A stretch of 64,000 nt of DNA from an uncultured Gilliamella sp. (lineage in GTDB: Bacteria; Pseudomonadota; Gammaproteobacteria; Enterobacterales; Orbaceae), in the NCBI GenBank assembly GCA_945271295.1, contig CALYPG010000009.1, forward strand, positions 30,525-94,524, given 5' to 3'. Of the stretch, positions 55,104 through 64,000 are shown in pieces (within the stretch, counting starts at the first letter, position 1; each line of letters starts with the position of its first letter). The position numbers and the translations under genes were made by a program. The notes below the pieces were generated by a model. That model searched no databases. It was not told where the DNA came from and saw nothing but the letters and a program-made list of their open reading frames with translations.

Positions 55104-58100
55104 ATGAAAAATAAATGGAAACAGTTTGGATTAATTTTCATTATATTATTAGGTGCGATATTACTAGCAGTAGGACTCTTTTTCTGGGGAGCCGATTTTG
55201 GTTATACCACAACTAAGGAGAAAATCTCTTTTTGGTTACAAGGGATGTTATTTTTATTAGGTTTATTATTAGCACCAGTAATTATAACAAATAGTCGCAA
55301 AGTATGGGCAAAAGAAAAAGCAAAACGAGAATCACTAAACCCAGCTAAAAATGAAAAGTCAGAAAAACCAATTCCATTTTCCGAGTTTTTAGATATTAAA
55401 AAACAGTGTAAATATCATTCAGGTCTATTTTGGCGTTATAAGATTCGAAAATGCCTTGTATATGGCGATGTACCCGATGTGGAGTCTTTATTTCCTCGTT
55501 TACAACAAGAGCAATGGCAATTTTGTGATGAAACCTTAATGATCTATGGAGGTGATTTTCACAGTGAAATAAATACTCCATGGCTACAAGCTTTAAAAAA
55601 ACATTTTTCACGTTGTTTACCTTTTTTACATAAACCAATTGATGCCTTAATTTGGGTAGTACCAAAGCACTATTTAGACAATAATCGTCAACAAGAATTA
55701 TTAGTTGAAAAAGCCATATTACAATTACGAGCTCGTAATAAAGTATTAAATTGGTCTGCTCCACTTTATTTAGTCTCTGGATATGGAGGCGAATGGTCAC
55801 AAATAGGACGAATGGAACAAAGCGTAGGACTTATTTTCCCTATGCTAAAAAAAGAAGCAATGGAATCGGTTGTTCTATCACTTAAACAATTGGCCAAAGA
55901 GTCTTGTAAACGTGGCGTACAACAGATTAAAGAAAATCCTCATTATGCCTTTTTACTTAAGCTAAGTCAGGACTTAATTAAACGCGATATCATTAATATT
56001 AAACGCTACTTAACCTCATTGATATCATTTCCGCATTCACCTCATGTTCGCGGACTCTTTTTTATGTCTCACCAGTTTTTATCGAATGAGGAACAACAGT
56101 ATTTTGATAATTATCTGACCATGAACCCCACATGGCAGTCAATTAGTGATGATGCAAAGCAACAATCAGGTCAACGCTTGGGTATTCAATGGGGAATGGT
56201 ATCATGTTTTGCTTTATTAGGATGTATGATAATAATGGGTATTGCTTTATTAACTTCATATTATCGTAATGCTTCACTTATTAATGATAGTATTAGACTT
56301 GCTCAACAAGCTGATAATTCTATTAAAAAAGATTATATCACCCGGTTACAGATACAATATAACTTACAACTGCGTTTAGAGCAGTTACTTCATCGTCAGC
56401 AACAAGGTACACCTTTATCTTATCGCTTTGGGTTAAATCATAATGATTTGTTATTAAAAAAATTATGGCTTACTTATCGAACAACTAATTCACGTAATAT
56501 TGCGACACCATTTTACAACATGATGACAGATTATTTGACCGTAATGACCCAGTTACCTCCTAATAATCCAGAACGTATTAAATTAGTTGATTCTGCTTAT
56601 GATGTACTAAAAGCTTACTTAATGATGAGTCATCCTGAAAAAAGTGATGGATTATATTTAAGTCAATTTGCTTCAAAAAAATGGCGAACTCCTGATGGTG
56701 TTAGCGACGGAGATTGGCAAAGATTAATGCCAGATTTAGTTCGTTTTTGGGGGCAAATGCTTAATTTTCATCCTGATTGGGCACAGCAAGATGATGCTCG
56801 TTTAGTTAAAGATGCCCGGCAAGTTTTAATCAACAAAATTGGAGTTCAAAATGCGGTTAATACGCTTTATCAAGAAATGATTCAACGAGCAAGTCAGCAA
56901 TATGCGAATCAAAATTTGACCCAATTACTTGAAGGGATAGACACTAGATTGCTATTTTCAAATGATGTTGATGTACCAGGCGTATATACTCGCAAAGCGT
57001 GGGAAAATACTATAAAAGATGAAATTGATGAAGTTGTCAAAGCACGCCAAGAACAAATTGATTGGGTACTAAGTGATGGCGGAAGTACTTTAACCTCATC
57101 AATTTCGCCAGAAACGTTAAAACAGCAAATTACTGAACGTTATTTTAGTGAATATAGTAATGCATGGTTACATTTCTTAAATACTATTCAGTGGCATCAA
57201 GTGAATAATATTTCAGATGTTATTGAACAATTAACCTTACTTGCAGATACTCGGCAATCCCCATTAATCGCTTTAATGAATGTTATCAAATACCACTCAG
57301 AAGTTGCTTATACAGGAGGTGGATTAGGGGATAATTTGATTCGTTCCGCTAAAGAACTTATAGGAAACAAATCACAAACTGGATTACCAAGTAATAACGA
57401 AGCTTCAGGTCCGTTAACTGCAACATTTTTACCTGTAACAAGCTTACTTAAAAATGACAACACCAATGGACTATCTTTGCAAACATATCTATTACGAGTA
57501 ACACAGGTCCGTCTAAAACTACAAAACGTAACCAATAGTGCTGATCCACAAGCAATGATACAAGGATTAGCGAAAAGCGTGTTTAAAGGTACCTCGGTTG
57601 ACTTAACAGAAACACGGGATTATGGCAATTTAATTGCAGCGAATTTAGGTGAGGAATGGTCCGGATTTGGTTATAACCTGTTTAAGCAACCATTAGAACA
57701 ATCATGGCAAGTTGTGTTAGCCCCAGCGGCTATAAGTTTTAATGATGTTTGGCAAAATTATATTGTCAGTCAATGGGAAAAATCATTTGCAGGCCGCTAT
57801 CCTTTTAAAAATAGTGATAATGAAGCATCCTTAGCCGAGCTAGCTCGTTTTTTGCGAGCTGATACAGGGATTATTGATCAGTTCATTACCAATGAGTTAA
57901 ATGGTGTATTAGAGAAGAAAGGTGGTAGCTGGACAGTTAATACTGCTAATGCACAAGGCCTTAATTTTTCGCCAAAGTTTCTTGGTGCACTAAAATTATT
58001 TAATGACATTTCTTCTGAGTTACTTACATCGGGAGATGTCGCTTTATCATTTGATTTAATGCCTCGTAGTGGAAACCAAGTTGTTCGCACGGAATTAATC

Positions 58101-58436
58101 ATTAATAAACAAAAATTAGAATATTTTAACCAATCACCTATGTGGCAACGTATTAATTGGCCGGGCGATGGATATTCACCTTATTCACAACTCAGTTGGA
58201 ACAGTAACGCAACAGGATTACGGCTTTATGGCTATTATAACGGTGATTGGGCATGGATACGCCTACTTGAATCAGCATCCGTTAAGCCATTAGATTCAAG
58301 TCGTTACGAACTGATCTGGAAAACACCTGATGAACATAACTTACGATTTATTTTACGGACACAGTTAGGTGGTGGTCCTTTGACGTTATTAAAATTACGT
58401 AACTTTACATTACCGCCAAGGGTATTTGAAGAATGA
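55104..58436 (+). CDS. tssM: type VI secretion membrane protein TssM (IcmF family)
   Basis: Inner-membrane backbone of the TssJLM complex, 1110 residues. Two N-terminal helices (about 8-28 and 43-62), a cytoplasmic domain, a third helix (about 364-387) and a long periplasmic part. The cytoplasmic region has LVYGDVPDVESLFPRL where active IcmF proteins have a Walker A loop (GxxxxGK), so the nucleotide-binding motif is degenerate. The C-terminal part contains QSPMWQRINWPGDGY, LRLYGYYNGDWAWIRLLE, typical of the TssM end that contacts the TssJ lipoprotein. Located between the unknown membrane protein and tssA. Confidence 0.93.
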   Translation: MKNKWKQFGLIFIILLGAILLAVGLFFWGADFGYTTTKEKISFWLQGMLFLLGLLLAPVIITNSRKVWAKEKAKRESLNPAKNEKSEKPIPFSEFLDIKKQCKYHSGLFWRYKIRKCLVYGDVPDVESLFPRLQQEQWQFCDETLMIYGGDFHSEINTPWLQALKKHFSRCLPFLHKPIDALIWVVPKHYLDNNRQQELLVEKAILQLRARNKVLNWSAPLYLVSGYGGEWSQIGRMEQSVGLIFPMLKKEAMESVVLSLKQLAKESCKRGVQQIKENPHYAFLLKLSQDLIKRDIINIKRYLTSLISFPHSPHVRGLFFMSHQFLSNEEQQYFDNYLTMNPTWQSISDDAKQQSGQRLGIQWGMVSCFALLGCMIIMGIALLTSYYRNASLINDSIRLAQQADNSIKKDYITRLQIQYNLQLRLEQLLHRQQQGTPLSYRFGLNHNDLLLKKLWLTYRTTNSRNIATPFYNMMTDYLTVMTQLPPNNPERIKLVDSAYDVLKAYLMMSHPEKSDGLYLSQFASKKWRTPDGVSDGDWQRLMPDLVRFWGQMLNFHPDWAQQDDARLVKDARQVLINKIGVQNAVNTLYQEMIQRASQQYANQNLTQLLEGIDTRLLFSNDVDVPGVYTRKAWENTIKDEIDEVVKARQEQIDWVLSDGGSTLTSSISPETLKQQITERYFSEYSNAWLHFLNTIQWHQVNNISDVIEQLTLLADTRQSPLIALMNVIKYHSEVAYTGGGLGDNLIRSAKELIGNKSQTGLPSNNEASGPLTATFLPVTSLLKNDNTNGLSLQTYLLRVTQVRLKLQNVTNSADPQAMIQGLAKSVFKGTSVDLTETRDYGNLIAANLGEEWSGFGYNLFKQPLEQSWQVVLAPAAISFNDVWQNYIVSQWEKSFAGRYPFKNSDNEASLAELARFLRADTGIIDQFITNELNGVLEKKGGSWTVNTANAQGLNFSPKFLGALKLFNDISSELLTSGDVALSFDLMPRSGNQVVRTELIINKQKLEYFNQSPMWQRINWPGDGYSPYSQLSWNSNATGLRLYGYYNGDWAWIRLLESASVKPLDSSRYELIWKTPDEHNLRFILRTQLGGGPLTLLKLRNFTLPPRVFEE

Positions 58437-58466
58437 TTAATTAAAATAAAATGATGGGTTATTGTT

Positions 58467-60074
58467 ATGTTTAGTCAACTGTTAAGTTATTTTTTTGGGC
58501 AACAAGACCCAAGTAACTCAATAAAACAAGAGTTAAATCAATATTGGGCTGATTGGTTACATCCAATCAGCCCTGATAAACCAGCGGGTGAGGATTTAAC
58601 TTATCATGATTCTTTTCAAGAAATCAAAGAGGAAATAGGTAAATTATCAGAGATTAATTACGAGTTGATTGCAACAGAAAGTGAAATGATTTTGAAACAA
58701 AGCAGTAAAGATATTCGCGTTGCTACTTATTATTGTCTAGCTCGTTTATATATTGATGGCGCGGAGGGATTTGCAAACGGTGTTGAACTTTTGGCGAGTT
58801 TACTCGATAAATTTGGTTCAGATATTTATCCTTCTCGGCAAAATATTCGTAAAAATGCCATTGAATGGCTTGCCAACGCCAAATTTATTGATGAATTGAA
58901 TCATTTACAACCTATCCCAGAGAACTATTTAAACCGCATTATTGTTGCTTTAAATTTGATTGATATAAATTGCCAAACTCTATTTGTTACAGATGATCCC
59001 AATCAATCTGATATAGCGCCGGATTTAACTGCGTTGGTTAATTTTTTTACCAATAGTATCAAACAACCGATCAAAGTGAACAATGTAGAAGAAAAATCAC
59101 CTATACCAACCACTCCTACAATATTGGAACCGCAAACGAATGTTGAAGTAAGGAAAATTAGTTCTCAACATGAATTGCTAGATCAAGCACGCAAAATGGC
59201 TGCTTTTTTACGTGAAAAACCTGAAGGATATTTTGCAGCAGGTCGTTTTTTACGTGTTATCCGTTGGGATACGATTCTTGTGTTACCCCCAGCTGACAGT
59301 CGTGGTAGGACTCGTCTACCTGCACCAAGAAATGAACTTAAACAACAAATCAGTCGTTTAATCATCCAACAACAATGGTCAGAACTTTTTGAACGTGCTG
59401 ATGCGGCGTTTATGGAATCAGCGAATCATTTCTGGTTAGATTTACAACGCGCAATGGTATTAGCTTTACAAAAAATGGGCGAACCTTATCAATCATGGGC
59501 AGAGATCTATTTAGCTGATATTGGTTTAATGTTAGAACGATTAAATGGGATTGAGAACCTGTTATTTGAAAATGGAACCCCATTTGCCGATGATGAAACA
59601 CGCAGTTGGATAACAAAATATGCACACATACAGCACTTAGATAAAAATGAAAATAATACATTGATTATGGAATCAAGTGAAAATGATTGGTATGAAATTG
59701 AAAAACAAGCATTAGAACTGGCTCATGATGAAAATTTAGAAAAGTCGTTTCAATGGCTACAAAATTTACCTTTACTTCGTTCAGCAAAGCAACAGTATTT
59801 TTTGCGATATACGCAAGCAAAAATAGCAGAACAATTTGGTAAACACGATATCGCATTAAATATATTAGTGGGTTTAAACGATCAACAACAATCGATGACT
59901 TTATTACAGTGGGAACCTGAATTGTTGTTTGATATAAAACAATGCTTATTACGTTTAATAAAACAAAAAAATCAATTTAAAGAAAGTATAAATCCAGATT
60001 TATCGAAGCAAATCGAGCTATTGCAACAACAATTAATGCAACTTGATCCAGCAAAAGCAGTCAGTGTGATGTAA
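58467..60074 (+). CDS. tssA: type VI secretion assembly protein TssA (ImpA domain)
   Basis: Coordinates baseplate and tail assembly. A 535-residue protein with an N-terminal ImpA domain (WLHPISPDKPAGEDLTYHDSFQEIKEEIGKLSE, then the KDIRVATYYCLARLYIDG motif) and a long C-terminal helical region containing AQRLEPF-like stretches and a Gln-rich end. The extended C-terminus resembles the VasJ-type variants and not short TssA. It starts 30 bp after tssM and is followed by tssF. Confidence 0.88.
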   Translation: MFSQLLSYFFGQQDPSNSIKQELNQYWADWLHPISPDKPAGEDLTYHDSFQEIKEEIGKLSEINYELIATESEMILKQSSKDIRVATYYCLARLYIDGAEGFANGVELLASLLDKFGSDIYPSRQNIRKNAIEWLANAKFIDELNHLQPIPENYLNRIIVALNLIDINCQTLFVTDDPNQSDIAPDLTALVNFFTNSIKQPIKVNNVEEKSPIPTTPTILEPQTNVEVRKISSQHELLDQARKMAAFLREKPEGYFAAGRFLRVIRWDTILVLPPADSRGRTRLPAPRNELKQQISRLIIQQQWSELFERADAAFMESANHFWLDLQRAMVLALQKMGEPYQSWAEIYLADIGLMLERLNGIENLLFENGTPFADDETRSWITKYAHIQHLDKNENNTLIMESSENDWYEIEKQALELAHDENLEKSFQWLQNLPLLRSAKQQYFLRYTQAKIAEQFGKHDIALNILVGLNDQQQSMTLLQWEPELLFDIKQCLLRLIKQKNQFKESINPDLSKQIELLQQQLMQLDPAKAVSVM

Positions 60075-60130
60075 AGTCGTTAAAAGCAAAGTAATGAGAG
60101 AAACTAACATGGAAACTAAAGGGATAAACA

Positions 60131-61894
60131 ATGGATGATTTAATTCTACGCTATTACGAATCAGAGATGCGTTATTTGCGTGAAGCAGGTAAAGAATTTG
60201 CAAAAATCCATCCTGATAGAGCAAATCAATTAAACTTAGATCGTGTGGGGGATCGCGATCCTTATGTTGAAAGGTTATTTGAAGGATTTGCTTTTTTAAT
60301 GGGACGATTGCGCCAAAAAATTGATGATGATTTACCTGAGCTTACAGAAAGTTTAGTTAGTCTACTTTGGCCACACTATTTACGCTTAATTCCGTCATTA
60401 TCAATTGTTGAGCTAACTCCTGACTATGCGATCTTATCGCGTCAAGAAGTGATCCCCAAAGGATTACAAGTACAAACAGAACCTCTTGGACAGGCGGGAA
60501 CCCAGTGTCCTTATCGAACAACACAAGAAGTAAAACTGCAACCGATAAAAATCAGCCAAGCGAAACTTGGCATCAACCATGATGGTCGAAGTATTATCAG
60601 CATCCGTCTAACTTTTGGTGATTTGGCTGATTTTGAACAGCTTGATTTATCGCAATTACGATTGTATTTAAATGCTGATGCTCCAATTGCATCAACACTT
60701 CATTATGCTTTGACACAACAAGTTGCCTCAATGTATTTACGTTATTCAACTAATCCCGAAAGTCGCATAAATTTATCAGGAAAAATAACGCCTGTAGGTT
60801 TTGCTGATGAGGATCGTTTGTGGTTAAAACCAGATAATGCCTTTGCCGGATATCAGCTCTTATTAGAATATTTTGCGTTCCGTGAAAAATTTATGTTTGT
60901 TGATTTACATGGATTAAATATACGTGATGTACCAGAAAATTGTAATTACATCGATATTGAATTAGTTCTTAATCAAAGTTGGCCAAACGATATGCCTTTT
61001 GATCATGACAATATTCGTTTGCATTGTGTACCAGCCATTAATTTATTTGATATGGAAGCAGATCCTATTGTTGTTAATCAGTTGGAAAGTGAATATCTAC
61101 TTCGACCATTACTCAGACAAGATGGTCATATTGAGGTTTATTCGGTTGATAATGTAGAAGCAATCACTCGTGATGGACGTTATCAGTACGTCCCTTTTAC
61201 TAGCTTTAAACATCGTGGTGGAATGTTACGACACGATGCACCCGAAAGATATTATCATACTCGCGTTCGTAAAGGCGCAACAGGCTTACATGATACATGG
61301 TTAGTTTTGGGGGGTAAAATTTGGGACAAAAGCGAAATGCTTGAAACTGAAACCTTATCGTTACAAGTAACAGGCACTAATGGCATGCTGCCACGTAAAG
61401 CATTACGCAATGCACGTATCTATGAACTTAATAGTTCCCAAAATTGTATTGCTAAAGTGCAAAATTTATGTTCACCAACATTACCATGTTACCCACCAAC
61501 AGAAGACCGTTTTCATTGGCGAGTACTATCTCATTTAGCACCTAATTACCTATCATTAATGAACGCTGAAGTTTTACGTGGAACACTAGCCTTATATGAT
61601 TGGACAGACAACGAGCTAAACCGTCGGCGTTTAGATGGCATTGTTGAAGTATCTCACCGAATGATAAAGCGTATTGAAAAAGGAATGCTACAGCGTGGTA
61701 TAGAAATTGAAATAACACTCAATAGTTACCAGTTTACTGGTGAAGGTGATGTCATGCTTTTTGGTGAATTATTACATCAATTTTTTGCATTATATGCTGA
61801 CATTAATTTGTTTACACAATTGGTTATTATTGTTTTACCAACAGGAAATAAAATTGTATGGAACCAAAGCAAAGTATCGAAGACAGCCTTTTAA
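60131..61894 (+). CDS. tssF: type VI secretion baseplate protein TssF
   Basis: A wedge component of the baseplate, 587 residues. It opens with the conserved LILRYYESEMRYLREAGKEFAKIHPDRANQLNLD pattern in pieces, and VGDRDPYVERLFEGFAFLMGRLRQKIDDDLPELTESL follows. The C-terminal half has SHRMIKRIEKGMLQRGIEIEITLN and GEGDVMLFGELLHQFFALYADIN, as usual for TssF. The start ATG lies behind a weak site after GGGATAAACA. Its end overlaps tssG by 37 bp, so the pair is translationally coupled. Confidence 0.95.
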   Translation: MDDLILRYYESEMRYLREAGKEFAKIHPDRANQLNLDRVGDRDPYVERLFEGFAFLMGRLRQKIDDDLPELTESLVSLLWPHYLRLIPSLSIVELTPDYAILSRQEVIPKGLQVQTEPLGQAGTQCPYRTTQEVKLQPIKISQAKLGINHDGRSIISIRLTFGDLADFEQLDLSQLRLYLNADAPIASTLHYALTQQVASMYLRYSTNPESRINLSGKITPVGFADEDRLWLKPDNAFAGYQLLLEYFAFREKFMFVDLHGLNIRDVPENCNYIDIELVLNQSWPNDMPFDHDNIRLHCVPAINLFDMEADPIVVNQLESEYLLRPLLRQDGHIEVYSVDNVEAITRDGRYQYVPFTSFKHRGGMLRHDAPERYYHTRVRKGATGLHDTWLVLGGKIWDKSEMLETETLSLQVTGTNGMLPRKALRNARIYELNSSQNCIAKVQNLCSPTLPCYPPTEDRFHWRVLSHLAPNYLSLMNAEVLRGTLALYDWTDNELNRRRLDGIVEVSHRMIKRIEKGMLQRGIEIEITLNSYQFTGEGDVMLFGELLHQFFALYADINLFTQLVIIVLPTGNKIVWNQSKVSKTAF

Positions 61895-62904
61895 TGCAAA
61901 CGCTGGAAAAAGTGTTGCCAAAAATGAATTTTTATCGTTTTTGTCAATTACTTGAGCAAATGTATGCACACCAGCCTATACTCGGTAGATATGAAACCCC
62001 TACTGCCGATCCTTTACGCTTTGCACCATCTGTAGATATGTCTTTTCCGGCTAGTGAACTAAAATATATTGAAAAATCACCCTATATTAATCGCCCAACT
62101 ACAGTTAGAACACGGTTTTTAGGTCTATATGGTGTTGATTCAGTATTACCACTTGGCTTACTTGATAATATTATTCGCCGTGAAGAAAACTATCAGGTTA
62201 TGACAGACTTCTTAGATATGTTCAATCATCGAGTCATAACACAGTTTTATCGTATCTGGTTGAAATACCATTACCCAGCAAGTTTTTTAAGTGGTGGTCA
62301 AGATCCAATATCTCAATGCTTACTTGGATTGACAGGTTTAGGTATTAATGGTACGGCAGAACAAATAGGTGCACCATCATCGCGTTTTTTAGCTTTATTA
62401 GGTTTAATAACCCAAAAAACGCGTACAGCTGAAGGTATTGTGGGATTAGTCCGAGTATTGGTTGATGATGCAAAAGTCGTGGTAAGTGAGTTTTATCCAA
62501 TTTGGCAATCAATTGACCAAAAATCTCAATTAACAAGTAATGGACAACAACGATTCGGTTTAGATGGAGGGGCAATATTAGGATCTCGCTTTCGAGAAAG
62601 TAATCAAACTATCCATATTGCGATAACACCCCAGTATATAGAACAAGTTATGGCTTTATTACCTGATGGGCAATTGCATCATGATCTTTGGGCCTTATTA
62701 CGGGCTTACTTAGGTTATCAGGTTGATGCCAAGATAACACTCAATATTCAGCGCCGTTTTTTACCTAAAAGTCAGTTAACATCCAAAAATTGCAGACTAG
62801 GGCAAACCGCATCATTTACCAAAACCACCGAGAACGGTGAGCCAGTTCAAGATGAAGTTGCTATAAATTTAGGACATTATTCTGGGATTGATTACGTAGC
62901 ATAA
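61858..62904 (+). CDS. tssG: type VI secretion baseplate protein TssG
   Basis: Second wedge protein, 348 residues, partner of TssF. Family features: FYRFCQLLEQMYAHQPILG, DPLRFAPSVDMSFPASELKYIE, TRFLGLYGVDSVLPLGLLDNIIRR and FNHRVITQFYRIWLKYHY. It starts inside tssF at 61858 by a +1 shift in frame. It is followed by tssJ 20 bp downstream. Confidence 0.95.
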   Translation: MEPKQSIEDSLLMQTLEKVLPKMNFYRFCQLLEQMYAHQPILGRYETPTADPLRFAPSVDMSFPASELKYIEKSPYINRPTTVRTRFLGLYGVDSVLPLGLLDNIIRREENYQVMTDFLDMFNHRVITQFYRIWLKYHYPASFLSGGQDPISQCLLGLTGLGINGTAEQIGAPSSRFLALLGLITQKTRTAEGIVGLVRVLVDDAKVVVSEFYPIWQSIDQKSQLTSNGQQRFGLDGGAILGSRFRESNQTIHIAITPQYIEQVMALLPDGQLHHDLWALLRAYLGYQVDAKITLNIQRRFLPKSQLTSKNCRLGQTASFTKTTENGEPVQDEVAINLGHYSGIDYVA

Positions 62905-62923
62905 TAAAAGAAAGGATATAAAT

Positions 62924-63442
62924 ATGAGACTAATTAATGTATTAATTATTAGCACATTAAGCATATGGTTAAGCGGATGCGGTATTGCGCAAAGCGTATC
63001 AGAAGGGGTTGTTGATTTGAGTAATTCTGTTTTTTCATGGAATGTCAGAACATTACATCTAGATATTACTGCAAGAGCAGAATTAAACGTCGATGATGAA
63101 GGACATTCTTCACCTGTAGTGATTCGTATTTATCAATTAAAAGAGGCCGATACATTTAATTCTATTTCTTATCAAGATCTGGTTGATCAAGATAATGATG
63201 CTTTAAAAGAATCACTACTTGAAAGTAAAGAAGTTGTTTTAAAACCAGATACAGCTATTTCCATTGATGTACCTTTTGACAAAAAAGCCGAAGTTGCTGC
63301 TATTGTCGCACTTTATAAAGAACCAGATTTAAAAGAGAACAGCTGGCGCCTGATTTTGACTCGAAGTGATTTAAATATCAGCACACCCCGTGAAATAGTA
63401 GCAAATAAATATTCAATTAAACTAATGGATGAAAATAAATGA
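62924..63442 (+). CDS. tssJ: type VI secretion outer-membrane lipoprotein TssJ
   Basis: Anchors TssM at the outer membrane. A 172-residue lipoprotein: the signal peptide ends in the lipobox LSGC (acylated Cys about residue 19), then a transthyretin-like beta sandwich with SPVVIRIYQLKEADTFNSISYQDLVDQD, typical of the loop that contacts TssM, and VAAIVALYKEPDLKENSWR. Ribosome binding site AAAGGA. It overlaps tssE by 4 bp (ATGA). Confidence 0.94.
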   Translation: MRLINVLIISTLSIWLSGCGIAQSVSEGVVDLSNSVFSWNVRTLHLDITARAELNVDDEGHSSPVVIRIYQLKEADTFNSISYQDLVDQDNDALKESLLESKEVVLKPDTAISIDVPFDKKAEVAAIVALYKEPDLKENSWRLILTRSDLNISTPREIVANKYSIKLMDENK

Positions 63443-63861
63443 GTGCTTCGTTATATGACATACTTTATGGTTATTTTGAGTCAGGTATAGCAATTGATGA
63501 CGTGGCTGAAAATGAACATACCATTATTAGTGTAATGGATAATATTGAACGTATTTTAAATAGTCGAGCAGGTACGATTAAACATATGCCAGATTATGGA
63601 TTACCTGACATGTCCAAAATCTTTCAAGCTTTACCCTCATCAGCCTTTGTTTTAATGAGAGCTATGGAACAAACATTGTTAACCTATGAACCAAGACTTT
63701 CTTCTATTGATATCAATATAAGCGAAAAAAATAATGACACAATGATATTAGCTTATGAACTGGTTTGCCATTTAAAAGAAGTAGGGCTGGTCAGATATGG
63801 AACTTACTTTATGCCAGATGGAAAAACTCGCTTGAAATATACACGTAAAGATCGCTATTGA
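63439..63861 (+). CDS. tssE: type VI secretion baseplate protein TssE (gp25-like)
   Basis: A 140-residue baseplate wedge protein related to phage T4 gp25. The conserved middle region IERILNSRAGTIKHMPDYGLPD and EQTLLTYEPRLSSIDINI carry the gp25 lysozyme-like fold signature (not catalytic). It completes the TssE-TssF-TssG set in the same operon as tssJ, with which it overlaps by the ATGA junction. Confidence 0.95.
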   Translation: MSASLYDILYGYFESGIAIDDVAENEHTIISVMDNIERILNSRAGTIKHMPDYGLPDMSKIFQALPSSAFVLMRAMEQTLLTYEPRLSSIDINISEKNNDTMILAYELVCHLKEVGLVRYGTYFMPDGKTRLKYTRKDRY

Positions 63862-63958
63862 TAAAGTAATAAATTAAACAAATAGTAATAAATATAATAA
63901 GTTACAGCTAAAAATATATTATGCAAAAAATAGAATAAAAAATAGAAAGGAGATTCAT

Positions 63959-64000
63959 ATGGCCAAAGTGATTAATCATCTTGTTAACCAATTAGGTGAA
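63959..64000 (+). CDS. start of a further type VI locus gene (partial)
   Basis: An ATG at 63959 follows an AAGGAG ribosome binding site at 6 nt and opens MAKVINHLVNQLGE, running off the window. It is 97 bp after tssE on the same strand. Fourteen residues are not enough to name a family; position suggests another machine component or an effector-associated gene. Confidence 0.45.
   Translation, partial: MAKVINHLVNQLGE

Noticed and set aside
1..64000. tRNA, rRNA, CRISPR arrays, prophage or insertion sequence ends
   Set aside because: No cloverleaf-type segments, regularly spaced repeats, transposase or integrase genes were seen on either strand.

Overview
The window comes from an AT-rich gammaproteobacterium. 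The housekeeping genes (gltX, ydbH-ynbE-ydbL, asnB, dnaK-dnaJ, grcA, upp-uraA, prfB-lysS, sodA) are enterobacterial in type. The low GC content, several PTS permeases, pectin-sugar genes and a complete type VI secretion locus together resemble gut symbionts of the Orbaceae (Gilliamella and relatives). That placement is inference from gene content and codon use, not from a search. No rRNA, tRNA, CRISPR array or intact insertion sequence was seen.

Layout. Positions 1-6446 (minus) hold a five-gene sugar operon: FGGY kinase, fucose-isomerase-fold isomerase, DapA-family aldolase, cytoplasmic sialidase-fold protein and MHS transporter, with a CRP-like site in front. Positions 7064-12732 (plus) hold gltX, the ydbH-ynbE-ydbL envelope lipid-transport set in a compact form, and asnB. 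Positions 13271-18091 (plus) hold a 2-hydroxyacid dehydrogenase, a four-gene mannose-family PTS and a membrane protein that looks like an M28 peptidase without its catalytic residues. An acetate transporter (minus) follows, then dnaK-dnaJ behind a clear sigma-32 promoter. Positions 22307-25935 hold a GntR/UTRA regulator, an RspA-like dehydratase and a glucoside-type PTS EIIBC behind a near-consensus CRP site.

Positions 26210-33174 hold a MarR regulator overlapping a peroxiredoxin-like gene, a DUF695-like unknown, grcA with an FNR-like site, a DJ-1/PfpI protein, and a rhamnogalacturonide transporter plus GH105 hydrolase pair (rhiT-rhiN-like) behind a perfect CRP core. Positions 33273-43096 hold ung, a GntR-type LacI repressor, a DUF805 protein, upp-uraA, lysS and prfB (with the +1 programmed frameshift), sodA, a VanW protein and a class I amidotransferase.

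From 43841 to the window end runs a plus-strand type VI secretion locus: tssB, tssC, tssK, tssL, an OmpA-domain protein, hcp, clpV, a 545-bp gap, PAAR, an unknown membrane protein, tssM, tssA, tssF, tssG, tssJ, tssE and the start of another gene. No vgrG is present in the window. The gap behind clpV starts with a well-placed ribosome binding site and a 12-codon ORF, which could be the remains of one.

The carbohydrate operons share CRP-like sites, so they look like catabolite-controlled scavenging modules for plant or host sugars. The least explained items are a 28-bp intergenic element present twice in opposite orientation (6885-6912 and 37763-37790), the sugar operon of unknown substrate, the M28-like pseudoenzyme beside the mannose-type PTS, and the degenerate P-loops and missing spike gene of the type VI locus.
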